From Sipunculus nudus (taxonomy: Eukaryota; Annelida; Sipuncula; Golfingiida; Sipunculidae), in contig JAPPUL010000069.1 of the NCBI GenBank assembly GCA_026874595.1, positions 122,001 through 186,000 on the forward strand: a stretch of 64,000 nt of DNA. Reading direction: 5' to 3'. Below, in pieces: positions 29,834 to 38,573 of this stretch (the stretch's first letter is position 1; the number at the start of each line of letters is the position of its first letter). The notes under the pieces are model-generated. The model was not told where the DNA came from. It worked only from the letters and a program-made list of their open reading frames with translations, and searched no databases. Both the position numbers and the translations under genes were made by a program.

Positions 29834-30640
29834 CTACAAATTCTGCTCCAATGTCAGTATCTTCTCCTTTATTGAAGACGCTTCTTCGTAGTTTTCATTG
29901 TATATTGCAAAAAATTTCTTCGTATACAAATTTACAAGCTTATCTCCTATTATTCCCGGCATGAACAGTACTGAAAGAAAATTATCTATATCATATTTAT
30001 TCTCTTCATTCAATTTTGTAATCACACTTACAATCTTTTTCCTAGATAGACTTTTACGTCGCTCCTCATAATCTAAATCATATCCTTCTAATCTATTCTC
30101 TATCCTCTGCTCTACAACATCATCACCTATAATCTCTTCCAAAAGACTATCTTGTACTATAATACCATCGCCTAGCTCTTCTTCTCCACTCACCGTCTCT
30201 TTCCGCATGTCTTCTCGCATTTCCTTACTCAACTTTTCAAGCAAGCGCAATCTTTCTTTCTCTGATAATGTTTCTTCCAAAAGTTCAAACCGTCCCCTAT
30301 ACATTTCTGCATACTCCTCTATCACATTATTATATGCTTCTATCTCCTTATTGTAAAACGATGTCAAATCATCCCCTACATCTTGCGGGAATTCCATCTC
30401 TCCTGCATATACAACATCGCATTGGACTCCTCTTATCCTTGCGAATAGCTCTTCTACTGAGGCCATCGGAACTGGGGGAAATGTCGCCGTCAATAACTTG
30501 CCATCTACTGTCAAAGGAGATACCGCAAAGTTGATTGCAAATATACTACACCCTGGGACTATCGGGTTATCTTCGCTTATATCCCAATAGATTATTCCAC
30601 TCCCTACCAAATTATCTATATCCCCTCTTCGTAATATCAT
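29834..30640 (-). CDS. Unknown protein with central coiled coil and UVR-like tail
   Basis: 268 residues, not recognised. The first 90 residues look globular (GSGIIYWDISEDNPIVPGCS, FPPVPMASVEELFARI). The middle (about 95-215) is highly charged and likely coiled coil. The last 35 residues (KKFFAIYNENYEEASSIKEK) resemble a UVR motif, the helical hairpin used by UvrB/UvrC-like and clamp-loader partners. There is no signal peptide. It lies just upstream of murB and downstream of fliN in one direction with 150 bp gaps. Function unknown. Confidence 0.65.
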   Translation of the reverse strand: MILRRGDIDNLVGSGIIYWDISEDNPIVPGCSIFAINFAVSPLTVDGKLLTATFPPVPMASVEELFARIRGVQCDVVYAGEMEFPQDVGDDLTSFYNKEIEAYNNVIEEYAEMYRGRFELLEETLSEKERLRLLEKLSKEMREDMRKETVSGEEELGDGIIVQDSLLEEIIGDDVVEQRIENRLEGYDLDYEERRKSLSRKKIVSVITKLNEENKYDIDNFLSVLFMPGIIGDKLVNLYTKKFFAIYNENYEEASSIKEKILTLEQNL

Positions 30641-30790
30641 AGTAATCTTTCGCTTAATTTATATATTAGATTTGGCTGCCTAATATAAACTCTTTAAAAA
30701 AAGGAAACCATTATATTAATATAACTCAATTGGCATATAAACCTAATAGTTTTTTAACTCTCGATTTTTTGTTAGATTTTTTGGTTGGCT

Positions 30791-31279
30791 TTAAGATAAT
30801 TCAAACTTTAGTCTATCTTCTATATCTACTATATCTACTATTTTTACCCCAAAATTACCATCTATTGCAACTATTTCTCCATACGCTATTAATCTATTAT
30901 TTACCATTATATCTACATATTCTCCATTAAGCTTATCAAGTTCAACTATTGCACCAGAGGAAAGCTCAAGTACCTCATCCACTAACATCTTTGTTCGCCC
31001 TATCTCAACCGATAAATTCATCTTGACATCTAGCAATAACGCCATGTTCTCTATACTCTCTATATCCAACACGCTCCCCTTTGATTCCCCCTTAACCACT
31101 ACCCCTCCATCATCCCCTCCACTTGCAGTTGATACCTCCCCTGCCCCCTCCTCAACCTTTAACACCTCCCCCTCTTTACCCCCTTCAGTCGATTTCGATT
31201 TGCCTTCTTCAAGCTCTATCTCGCTTAACAGTGAATCCAAATCTTCTTGACTTAATGAACCCTCTATACTATCTGACAT
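30791..31279 (-). CDS. fliN: Flagellar motor switch protein FliN/FliY-like
   Basis: 162 residues, ATG with GGAG seven bases upstream. The C-terminal 75 residues are a SpoA domain (LLDVKMNLSVEIGRTKMLV, GAIVELDKLNGEYVDIMVNN, IVAIDGNFGVKIVDI). This is the C-ring module that binds FliM and carries torque switching. The N-terminus (SLSQEDLDSLLSE) looks like the FliM/FliY CheY-binding helix, followed by a low-complexity Gly/Glu/Ser linker. It stands alone, away from other flagellar genes, so it may be a second FliN. Confidence 0.88.
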   Translation of the reverse strand: MSDSIEGSLSQEDLDSLLSEIELEEGKSKSTEGGKEGEVLKVEEGAGEVSTASGGDDGGVVVKGESKGSVLDIESIENMALLLDVKMNLSVEIGRTKMLVDEVLELSSGAIVELDKLNGEYVDIMVNNRLIAYGEIVAIDGNFGVKIVDIVDIEDRLKFELS

Positions 31280-31596
31280 TTAACTCCACCTCGTTTTATT
31301 GCTTTTTTGCTTTACTAGCCCATACTTAAGCTATACTTAATTTAGCATCGCTTTTAAAGCCTTATCATCGTAACATTATTCCGTATTCTAAATTATTTAT
31401 TAATTGCATATTTGCTTTATTTTAACTTTAGGTTTTCTTCTTAATTTTTTTTATCCTTTTTTTAAAACCATTATTACATTCTTTTTACTATATTTTCATA
31501 TTTAAAATATAATAAGTCGACAATCCTTGCATATATTTATTTCTACCGCCTATTATAGTAGATAGCTATGTTATTAACAAGTTTACAGGGTTTTAT
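31280..31596 (+). other. Divergent gap between fliN and the 126-residue protein
   Basis: 317 bp, very AT-rich, with long T-runs. It probably holds the promoters for both divergent genes, but no convincing boxes, hairpins or RNA genes were recognised. Confidence 0.3.
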
Positions 31597-31977
31597 ATGA
31601 TCTTCCAAATTTATACCGTTGATAAAAACATTCCTAAACATAAATTCTCCATAAAGGAAATTAAACTAAGAGATACTTTACTTGTAATCTTAAACCCTTT
31701 TCCTATTCATCGCCTCCGCATTAGAAAAGATTATTCTATCAACAGAAACGAAATTAGTATAGATATTGAACTCGATTCTATTATAACTTCTGAGGTTATT
31801 TATAATAAAATTGCCTATAGAATATTCAAAATTATGCAGCTTGACCTTGTTAGCTTACATAATAATTCATCCAAGACTAACTTCCCTTACTTCTTCTATG
31901 GCGAGAAAGATATGCTCGGTTACAATTGTAGCATTTTTCTTGACGTCCCAAAAAAGGCTTATATTCATAACCCTTAA
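31597..31977 (+). CDS. Hypothetical protein, 126 residues
   Basis: A small, basic and aromatic-rich protein (LRDTLLVILNPFPIHRLRIR, KIMQLDLVSLHNN) without signal peptide or membrane segment. It has no family I can name. The ATG has only a weak AGGG about six bases upstream. Its stop lies two bases from the stop of the convergent penicillin-binding protein gene. Codon use resembles its neighbours. It may be real but could be lineage-specific. Confidence 0.5.
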   Translation: MIFQIYTVDKNIPKHKFSIKEIKLRDTLLVILNPFPIHRLRIRKDYSINRNEISIDIELDSIITSEVIYNKIAYRIFKIMQLDLVSLHNNSSKTNFPYFFYGEKDMLGYNCSIFLDVPKKAYIHNP

Positions 31978-31979
31978 AC

Positions 31980-33614
31980 TCAATTTGAAACTATAAGACC
32001 TTTGTCAAGTAGATTGTTCGTTAGATCTTTAAACACTGGGGCTGCAACTCCAGCTGCTGACTTTGGCCCTTTTTGAGGATTTCGCATAAACACAAGCACT
32101 GTTAGTATCTTTTCATTATACGGTACAAAGCCGATAAATGATGTGTTTACTTTGTCCTTAGAAAAGGACTTTTCCTCTATATTATATATATTGCTTGTAC
32201 TCGTTTTGCCCGCAAGGTCAAGACCCTTTATCATTGCGTTATGTCCTGTTCCTCCTTCTTCTAATACTCCTCTTAGCAGAGTATATATCCTATCTGACGT
32301 CTTTTTAGATAATATCCGAACACCCGTATCTTCACTCTCATTTAATTTAAGCTCTTCTCCTCTGCCATTTGTTATACGCTTTACTATTTTAGGCTTATAC
32401 AATAAACCGCCATTTGCAAAAACTCCTGCCTTGCTTGTAAGCTGGATTAACGTAACCCCCAATTCATAACCTATTGACAACATCGACTTCGATAACTTAT
32501 TTATATCTTTTAGCCTCGGTATGCGTCCTACTATCTCTCCCGGTAAGTCTATCCCTGTCTTTTTGCCAAAGCCATACTTCTTCAGATATTTATAAAACTT
32601 TAACTTATCAAGCAAAAAAGACGCCTTCACTATGCCTACATTACATGATTTCCTTATTACATCTCCCAAGCTTATCCTTCCATGCTCCTTATGGCACCTT
32701 ATAAGTCGGCCGCGTACCTTTATACTCCCAGGACAATAAAAATACTTATCTTCGCTAAGTAAGCCCTCTTCAAATAACATCCCTGCTGTGAATACTTTCA
32801 TTATTGAACCCGGGGAGTAGTAACTTGATATCCCTTTGTTTAAGAACAGCCCCTTAGCATATTTACTGTACTTGTTATTATTATATCCTGGATAGTTTGC
32901 AAACGCTCTTATCTGTCCACTACCGCTTTCCATGATTATTATACTTCCTTCCTCTGCTCCATACTTTAATATGTTACTACGTAGCACCGACTCAGATACC
33001 TTTTGTATGTCATAATCTATTGTTAGATATATATTATTCCCTTTCTTTAGAAAATCTCTAAAAACATCACCTCCTCCCATATCTCCTGCACTAAGCTCCT
33101 TTTCGTAGGAATACTCTATCCCCTCTATCCCTTCGTTATCTATATTTGTAAAGCCAAGTATATGCGACAATAAACCCTCCTGAGGATACACTCGATTATA
33201 CTCTTCCCTTACATATATCCCTTGCATGTTTAAATTCCTTATCTCAGTTGCTTGCTCTCCTTTTATCCTCCGTTTTAACCAATTAAAACTCTTGTTTAAA
33301 TTAAACTTCTCTATTAGTCGCTTCTCTTTTATACCAAGCAGCTTTGCAAGCTTTCCTAGTTTCTCTTTAAGCTCTTTTTCATCAAAATCTTTTGGATTTG
33401 CAAATATTGAATAACTTAACTCATTTGTTGCAAGCACTCGCCCCCGCAGGTCGTATATATCCCCTCTTAGATTAGTTAATCCATTATTGACTAGTCCTTT
33501 CGGCTCTTTACTCCCTGATAGTGCAATGTATATAAAACGTACACTAACCACCATGAAAAGTAGCACCATAATAAGTAGTATAAATATATATCTAGATTTG
33601 TTTGGTAGCACCAT
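31980..33614 (-). CDS. Penicillin-binding protein, transpeptidase of FtsI/PBP2 class
   Basis: 544 residues. An N-terminal membrane anchor (8-32) precedes a dimerisation domain (about 50-180: NLRGDIYDLRGRVLATNE) and the transpeptidase domain. The active-site Ser270 is in SPGSIMK (SxxK), the second motif is SCN at 323-325. The third motif, usually KTGT, reads KTST at 470-473. It cross-links peptidoglycan in the periplasm, probably in septal or elongation synthesis. No PASTA domains are present. It converges with the small gene at 31597 and is single on its strand. Confidence 0.92.
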   Translation of the reverse strand: MVLPNKSRYIFILLIMVLLFMVVSVRFIYIALSGSKEPKGLVNNGLTNLRGDIYDLRGRVLATNELSYSIFANPKDFDEKELKEKLGKLAKLLGIKEKRLIEKFNLNKSFNWLKRRIKGEQATEIRNLNMQGIYVREEYNRVYPQEGLLSHILGFTNIDNEGIEGIEYSYEKELSAGDMGGGDVFRDFLKKGNNIYLTIDYDIQKVSESVLRSNILKYGAEEGSIIIMESGSGQIRAFANYPGYNNNKYSKYAKGLFLNKGISSYYSPGSIMKVFTAGMLFEEGLLSEDKYFYCPGSIKVRGRLIRCHKEHGRISLGDVIRKSCNVGIVKASFLLDKLKFYKYLKKYGFGKKTGIDLPGEIVGRIPRLKDINKLSKSMLSIGYELGVTLIQLTSKAGVFANGGLLYKPKIVKRITNGRGEELKLNESEDTGVRILSKKTSDRIYTLLRGVLEEGGTGHNAMIKGLDLAGKTSTSNIYNIEEKSFSKDKVNTSFIGFVPYNEKILTVLVFMRNPQKGPKSAAGVAAPVFKDLTNNLLDKGLIVSN

Positions 33615-33686
33615 GTCTTAAAATAATCCTATTATTCTTTCTTATGACGGTTTTTTATTTATTTTATATTAATAATTATTTACTAT

Positions 33687-33731
33687 CTAAGATTAATAAC
33701 TCTAAGATTAATAACTCTAAGACTAATAACT
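33687..33731 (+). repeat. Three 15-bp tandem repeats upstream of yqeK
   Basis: CTAAGATTAATAACT twice and CTAAGACTAATAACT once, directly joined, 38 bp before the yqeK start. Could be an operator or a slippage-prone spacer. Confidence 0.8.
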
Positions 33732-33768
33732 TAATATTCACATTCTTGGAATAGCTCTTACAAGCATT

Positions 33769-34344
33769 ATGGATAGGGAACATATTTTAATTGACAAAAT
33801 TAAAGCATACATTAAAAAGCATCTTGAATATAGTAGATATTTACACTCTATTGAAGTTGCAAGGACTGCTTGCAAGATTGGTCTTGCTCATAACCTAGAT
33901 ATTAATACGCTCCATATTGCGGCGCTCCTTCATGATTGTGCAAAACACCTTCCCTTAGAGCAGCTTAAAGAATATTGTATAAAACATAATCACAAGCCCT
34001 CCTCCCTTGAGGCAAGTTCTCATGCTTTTTTACATGCAAAGGTTTCTGCCATAATTGCAACTAATATTTTCAACATTAAAGATCACAACATTATTAATGC
34101 TATCAAAAGTCATACTCTTGGCAGGGTCAATATGTCTATTTATGAAGAAGTTATTTTTGTTGCTGACTTTTGTGAGCCAACTAGAAATATTGTTCAAGCT
34201 CAAAATATTATTACACTTGCTCTTTCTAACATTAAAAAAGCCGTCTTTGCTGTCATTTCAAATAAATTACAATTCCTTATAAATAAAGGCCTTTTTATTC
34301 ATCCGCAAAGCATTGACGTATACAACAAATATCATATATACTAA
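33769..34344 (+). CDS. yqeK: YqeK-like HD-domain hydrolase
   Basis: 191 residues. HD-domain metal ligands are visible: His26 (YLHSIEVA), His55-Asp56 (ALLHDCAKH), then FLHAKVSA and KSHTLGR, and DFCEP near residue 142. This is the pattern of YqeK, which hydrolyses diadenosine tetraphosphate symmetrically. YqeK usually sits between nadD and rsfS, but neither is here. The ATG has little ribosome-binding site in front. It converges on nrdJ. Confidence 0.85.
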   Translation: MDREHILIDKIKAYIKKHLEYSRYLHSIEVARTACKIGLAHNLDINTLHIAALLHDCAKHLPLEQLKEYCIKHNHKPSSLEASSHAFLHAKVSAIIATNIFNIKDHNIINAIKSHTLGRVNMSIYEEVIFVADFCEPTRNIVQAQNIITLALSNIKKAVFAVISNKLQFLINKGLFIHPQSIDVYNKYHIY

Positions 34345-34364
34345 CTTCTTATGTCTACGAATAT

Positions 34365-37127
34365 CTAAGAACACCCGCTTGTTGAACCGCAATTTAAACA
34401 TCTATAACAACTTCCGTTTCTTATCATTATAGAACCGCATATCGCACAAGGATTTGCATCTTTTGAATATTTAAACAAAGCCTCTTCCTTATCTTTACTA
34501 CTATATACATCATATCCGTCTGCCGTTTTAAGCTCTACATCATCCTCCAACTCTGCCACAACAGGATTTTTATTTAGAAACTTTATAGAAAGCCATCTAA
34601 ATATATAATCCATTATAGACTTTGCTATAGGTATTGCTTTATTTGATGTGTAGCCTGATGGCTCAAAGCGAGTGTGCACAAACTTATCTACTAGTATCTC
34701 AAGCGGTACTCCATATTGCAGGGCAAGCGAAACAGACGTTGCAAACGAATCCATAAGCCCAGATACTACAGAACCCTCCTTTGCCATTACAATAAATAGC
34801 TCGCCAAGTGTTCCATCCTTATACATCCCTGCTGTTACATATCCATCATGCCCTCCTACACTAAACTTATGAGTAATAGCTTCGCGCTCCTCAGGCAGTA
34901 TTCGTCTTTTTATCGTTTGAGACGTTTTCTCTTTAGTTTTATCTTCCTTTGTTGTAGACAGGGGCTGCACTAACTTTGAACCGTCTCTATATATTGCTAT
35001 AGATTTAAGTCCTCGTTTCCAAGCTTCAATAAGAGCATAGTATATATCTTCTTTTGTTGCACTGCTATCCATGTTTATAGTCTTTGATATTGCTCCTGAC
35101 AGAAAAGGCTGTATCGTCTCCATCATTTTTATATGGCCCATATAGCTAATATTACGTGTCCCATTAGTCGGTTTAAATGCACAGTCAAAAATACTAAGAT
35201 GCTCTTTTTTAAGTTCCGGACAGCCTTCTATCGTATCATTAGAATCTATATATTTTATAATACTATTTATTTCCTCTTGTTTGTAATTAAAATTCTCCAA
35301 AGCCATTGCTATTGTTTGATTTACAATCTTTAAAAGCCCGCCCCCTACAAGCTTTTTATACTTAACCAGTGCAATGTCAGGCTCAATTCCCGTAGTATCA
35401 CAATCCATCATAAAAGCAATAGTACCAGTTGGTGCTAGAACTGTCGTTTGAGAGTTCCTATAACCATACTCTTTGCCAAGATTATAAGCATCGTCCCATA
35501 AAGTATTTGCTATATCAAAGAGTATCTTTGCCTCCGTTTTATCTTTGTCTCGCTCCAATTTCTCAACAGAGTCCATAAGTTTCAAAGATGCTTTCCTATG
35601 CATATCTACTACATTAAGCATTGGCTTCGAATTAATTTTATAATGTTTGAAAGGGCCCTGCACACTTGCTATTACTGAAGACATTTTATAGGCTGCCCCG
35701 CACATTATAGAAGTAATTAGTGCTGCATAATTTCTCCCCTCAACACTATCATAAGGATAGCCTTTCGACATAAGAAGTGCTCCAAGATTTGCATAACCAA
35801 GACCAAGTGGTCTATAGTCAAGACTATTTTGAGTAATCTTTTGTCCTGGATACGTCGCATGCGATACAAGTATTTCTTGTGCAATAATCATTATAGAAAC
35901 GGCATAGCTAAAACCAGCAAAATCAAAAGTATCTTTTTCAGTAGAACCTTTTTCCTTTTTAGTTCTAAACTTCATAAGGTTTAATGAAGCCAAGTTACAG
36001 GCTGAATCATCCAAAAACATATATTCAGAACAAGGATTACTAGAATTAATTTTACCTGAGTTTGGACAAGTATGCCATTTATTAATCGTAGTATCAAACT
36101 GCAAACCAGGATCACCGCAAACATAAGTTGCCCCCGCAATATCCATAAGCAACTCTTTTGCCTTAAAAGACGAAACGAATTCTTTAGAGACAACTGCTTT
36201 AGTTTTCCATTCTTTATTATTAATTGCACTTTCCATAAACTGATCATCTACACGTACGCTGTGATTAGCGTTTTGAAATGCGATAGAGTTATAGGCCTCT
36301 CCATTAAATGATCCATCATAGCCAGCGTTAATTAGTGCATGTGCTTTCTTCTCTTCCAGAGCCTTACAATTTATGAACTCTTTTATATCTGGATGATCTG
36401 CATTAAGTATTACCATCTTTGCAGCCCGACGAGTTTTACCACCAGACTTTATTACTCCCGCAAAAGCATCATAACCTTTCATAAAAGATACCGGACCCGA
36501 TGCAGTCCCACCTCCACTAAGACCTTCTGATGAGGACCTTATCGTAGACAAGTTAGTTCCCGTGCCTGAACCCCATTTAAAAAGCATTCCTTCTGTTTTT
36601 GCAAGGTCTAATATCGAAGACATCGTGTCTTCTACTGAGTTTATGAAACATGCTGAAAACTGGTTCGTACTACTTTCAACCCCACAATTAAACCAAACAG
36701 GGCTATTGAATGAAGCCTTTTGATTTAGCAATAAATCGCTAAGCTCTCGGTAAAAGACAGTATAAGAGTTTTCATCGCAAAAATAACCCGCCTCCATACC
36801 CCAATCAGCTATTGTTCTTGCAACACGCTCAATCATAACTTTAACGCTAGTCTCGCGCTCTTTAGAGCCAACAGGCCCTCCAGTAAAATATTTAGAAGCT
36901 ACTACATTTGTTGCAATCTGTGACCACGCCTTAGGAAACTCAACGCTATTGGCCTCAAAAATGATTTCATTATTTTCGTTAGTAATAGATGCATTCCTAA
37001 GCTCCCATTCAATTTGATCATAAGGATGTCCGTCATAGTCACTAAACATAGGCTTAATAGCAAGCCCAGCGCCCTTTAGTTCTATCATGCTGTTTATTGT
37101 ATTCTTTTTAACCTTAGATTGATCCAC
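34365..37127 (-). CDS. nrdJ: Adenosylcobalamin-dependent ribonucleoside-diphosphate reductase
   Basis: 920 residues, GTG start with AAGGAGG upstream. It makes deoxyribonucleotides using coenzyme B12. Visible are FNSPVWFNCGVES, the active-site NPCSEYMF, LGLGYANLGALLMSKG and PTGTIAFMMDCDTTGIEPD. The C-terminal redox/zinc module has Cys894, Cys897, Cys907, Cys910, Cys913 and Cys919, typical of the class II vitamin-B12-dependent type. It runs alone on the minus strand and makes the cell dependent on B12, matching the cobalt genes at 53.8-58.4 kb. No cobalamin riboswitch was seen in its own leader. Confidence 0.96.
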   Translation of the reverse strand: MDQSKVKKNTINSMIELKGAGLAIKPMFSDYDGHPYDQIEWELRNASITNENNEIIFEANSVEFPKAWSQIATNVVASKYFTGGPVGSKERETSVKVMIERVARTIADWGMEAGYFCDENSYTVFYRELSDLLLNQKASFNSPVWFNCGVESSTNQFSACFINSVEDTMSSILDLAKTEGMLFKWGSGTGTNLSTIRSSSEGLSGGGTASGPVSFMKGYDAFAGVIKSGGKTRRAAKMVILNADHPDIKEFINCKALEEKKAHALINAGYDGSFNGEAYNSIAFQNANHSVRVDDQFMESAINNKEWKTKAVVSKEFVSSFKAKELLMDIAGATYVCGDPGLQFDTTINKWHTCPNSGKINSSNPCSEYMFLDDSACNLASLNLMKFRTKKEKGSTEKDTFDFAGFSYAVSIMIIAQEILVSHATYPGQKITQNSLDYRPLGLGYANLGALLMSKGYPYDSVEGRNYAALITSIMCGAAYKMSSVIASVQGPFKHYKINSKPMLNVVDMHRKASLKLMDSVEKLERDKDKTEAKILFDIANTLWDDAYNLGKEYGYRNSQTTVLAPTGTIAFMMDCDTTGIEPDIALVKYKKLVGGGLLKIVNQTIAMALENFNYKQEEINSIIKYIDSNDTIEGCPELKKEHLSIFDCAFKPTNGTRNISYMGHIKMMETIQPFLSGAISKTINMDSSATKEDIYYALIEAWKRGLKSIAIYRDGSKLVQPLSTTKEDKTKEKTSQTIKRRILPEEREAITHKFSVGGHDGYVTAGMYKDGTLGELFIVMAKEGSVVSGLMDSFATSVSLALQYGVPLEILVDKFVHTRFEPSGYTSNKAIPIAKSIMDYIFRWLSIKFLNKNPVVAELEDDVELKTADGYDVYSSKDKEEALFKYSKDANPCAICGSIMIRNGSCYRCLNCGSTSGCS

Positions 37128-37201
37128 GTAACCTCCTTATTATTGCAAGCATACTATTTATTATATTATTATATTCTTTTATATTCTTTTTAACCTTAGA
37201 T
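37100..37201 (-). repeat. 20-bp direct repeat across the nrdJ start
   Basis: The same 20 bases occur inside the first nrdJ codons (37100-37119) and in the leader (37182-37201), 82 bp apart. This looks like a small local duplication and might bind a regulator. Confidence 0.7.
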
Positions 37202-37364
37202 AATTTAGCGTGATACTAATAGCTCTAAATCATATTACATATTATAATAATAAAAAGATAATATGTATTTTTGTACACCTATTTGTAAGAAAAAGTTTTA
37301 CTTATCATAGACCTATACAAGAGCTTTTAGTTGCTATAAAGGGATAGCTTTAGTTTTCTGGATA

Positions 37365-37428
37365 TAAAAAAATAAAAGCCTAAAAATAAGCATACCTACC
37401 GGCTGCAAAAACCCAAAAAATAGGCTTT
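37365..37428 (-). terminator. Hairpin with T-run in the nrdJ leader
   Basis: Read on the minus strand, AAAGCCT (37428-37422) pairs with AGGCTTT (37381-37375) and is followed by ATTTTTTT. It lies about 250 bases before nrdJ and could be a leader attenuator, or the terminator of a short minus-strand RNA. On the plus strand it is not followed by T's. The rest of the 469-bp gap (37128-37596) holds no recognised gene. Confidence 0.45.
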
Positions 37429-37596
37429 CAAGTATAAATATAATTTTATAATTATTCAACTATATTTATTTTCAAACATACATTTATAGCAAACTAGTGA
37501 ATTACAAAAATATACATTTTTACTAAACCGAAAATGAGTATATTTACATACTGCTAAAACCGAAAGAAAGGAGATTAAAAAAATAATAATAAGGTT

Positions 37597-38529
37597 ATGG
37601 ATAAAACAAAGGCACGATACGCATACTTTAAAGATAAAATAGTACGAGTTGAAGAAGCGAATATAAACATCCAAACTCATGCACTACAATACGGAACAGC
37701 ATGTTTTGGCGGCATTCGTGGTTATTGGGATGACTTAACAAATAGCATGTATGTATTCAGGCTCGAAGACCATTACAGAAGGCTTTTGGAATCCTCAAAA
37801 ATACTATTAATGCGCTCAAAGTATAGTATTTTAGAGCTTATGGAGATAACGCTAAAGCTAGTAAACAAGAACGCAGACAAAAATGGAATATATATAAGAC
37901 CCTTTTTATATAAAAGTGACTTATCGTTATCCCCGAGACTACACAACGTAAAAAATAGCCTTGCAATATATATAATCCCACTTGAAAATTATCTTGACAT
38001 AGAATTTGGATTAAAATGTCGCATATCAAGCTGGAGGCGTATAACAGATAATATGATTCCGACAAAAGCAAAGGCTTCAGGCGTATATATAAACTCAGCA
38101 CTCGCCAAATCGGAGGCGATGCTTGATAATTATGATGAGGCAATATTCTTAGACCATATGGGGTACGTATCAGAAGGCTCAGCGGCAAACATATTCATAG
38201 TAAAGAAAGACAAACTAATAACGCCACCATTATCAGCGTCAATACTTGCAGGAATAACAAGAAATACAATAATAGAACTTGCTCGTGAAGAACTAAAATT
38301 AGAAGTTATTGAGAGGAATATAGAACGTTCTGAGCTATATATCGCCGATGAAGTCTTCTTTTGTGGAACGGGTGTTCAAGTTGCCTGGATAAAGGAGATA
38401 GACAGAAGGATAATAGGTAATGGACAGATAGGCAAACTAACAAAACAAATTCAAAGAATCTATTTTCAAGTGGTAAAAGGACGTCTTGAAAAGTATAGCA
38501 AATGGCTTACCAAAGTAGAACCAAAGTAA
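37597..38529 (+). CDS. ilvE: Branched-chain amino acid aminotransferase
   Basis: 310 residues. It is a PLP fold-type IV enzyme that transfers amino groups between glutamate and Leu, Ile and Val. Features are HALQYGTACFGGIRGYW near the N-terminus, YIRPFLYKSD, the PLP lysine in PTKAKASGVYINS, DEAIFLDHMGYVSEGSAANIF, and EVFFCGTGVQVAWIKEID. AAGG lies just before the ATG. It is the only gene on the plus strand between nrdJ and the antiporter and has no pathway neighbours here. Confidence 0.95.
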   Translation: MDKTKARYAYFKDKIVRVEEANINIQTHALQYGTACFGGIRGYWDDLTNSMYVFRLEDHYRRLLESSKILLMRSKYSILELMEITLKLVNKNADKNGIYIRPFLYKSDLSLSPRLHNVKNSLAIYIIPLENYLDIEFGLKCRISSWRRITDNMIPTKAKASGVYINSALAKSEAMLDNYDEAIFLDHMGYVSEGSAANIFIVKKDKLITPPLSASILAGITRNTIIELAREELKLEVIERNIERSELYIADEVFFCGTGVQVAWIKEIDRRIIGNGQIGKLTKQIQRIYFQVVKGRLEKYSKWLTKVEPK

Positions 38530-38573
38530 AACTAAAGTATAACCACATGAAAATATAATTTATTTCCAAAAAC

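Noticed and set aside
37375-37428. Cyclic-di-GMP riboswitch on the minus strand (GCCGGTAGGTA resembles the 3' core)
   Set aside because: The 5' half with the GGGCAAACC element is missing; upstream DNA is simple AT-rich sequence. Only a hairpin-terminator call is supported.
37128-37596. Cobalamin riboswitch in the nrdJ leader
   Set aside because: No B12-box-like AACTGT/CCACTG or GGAA core was found in either orientation.
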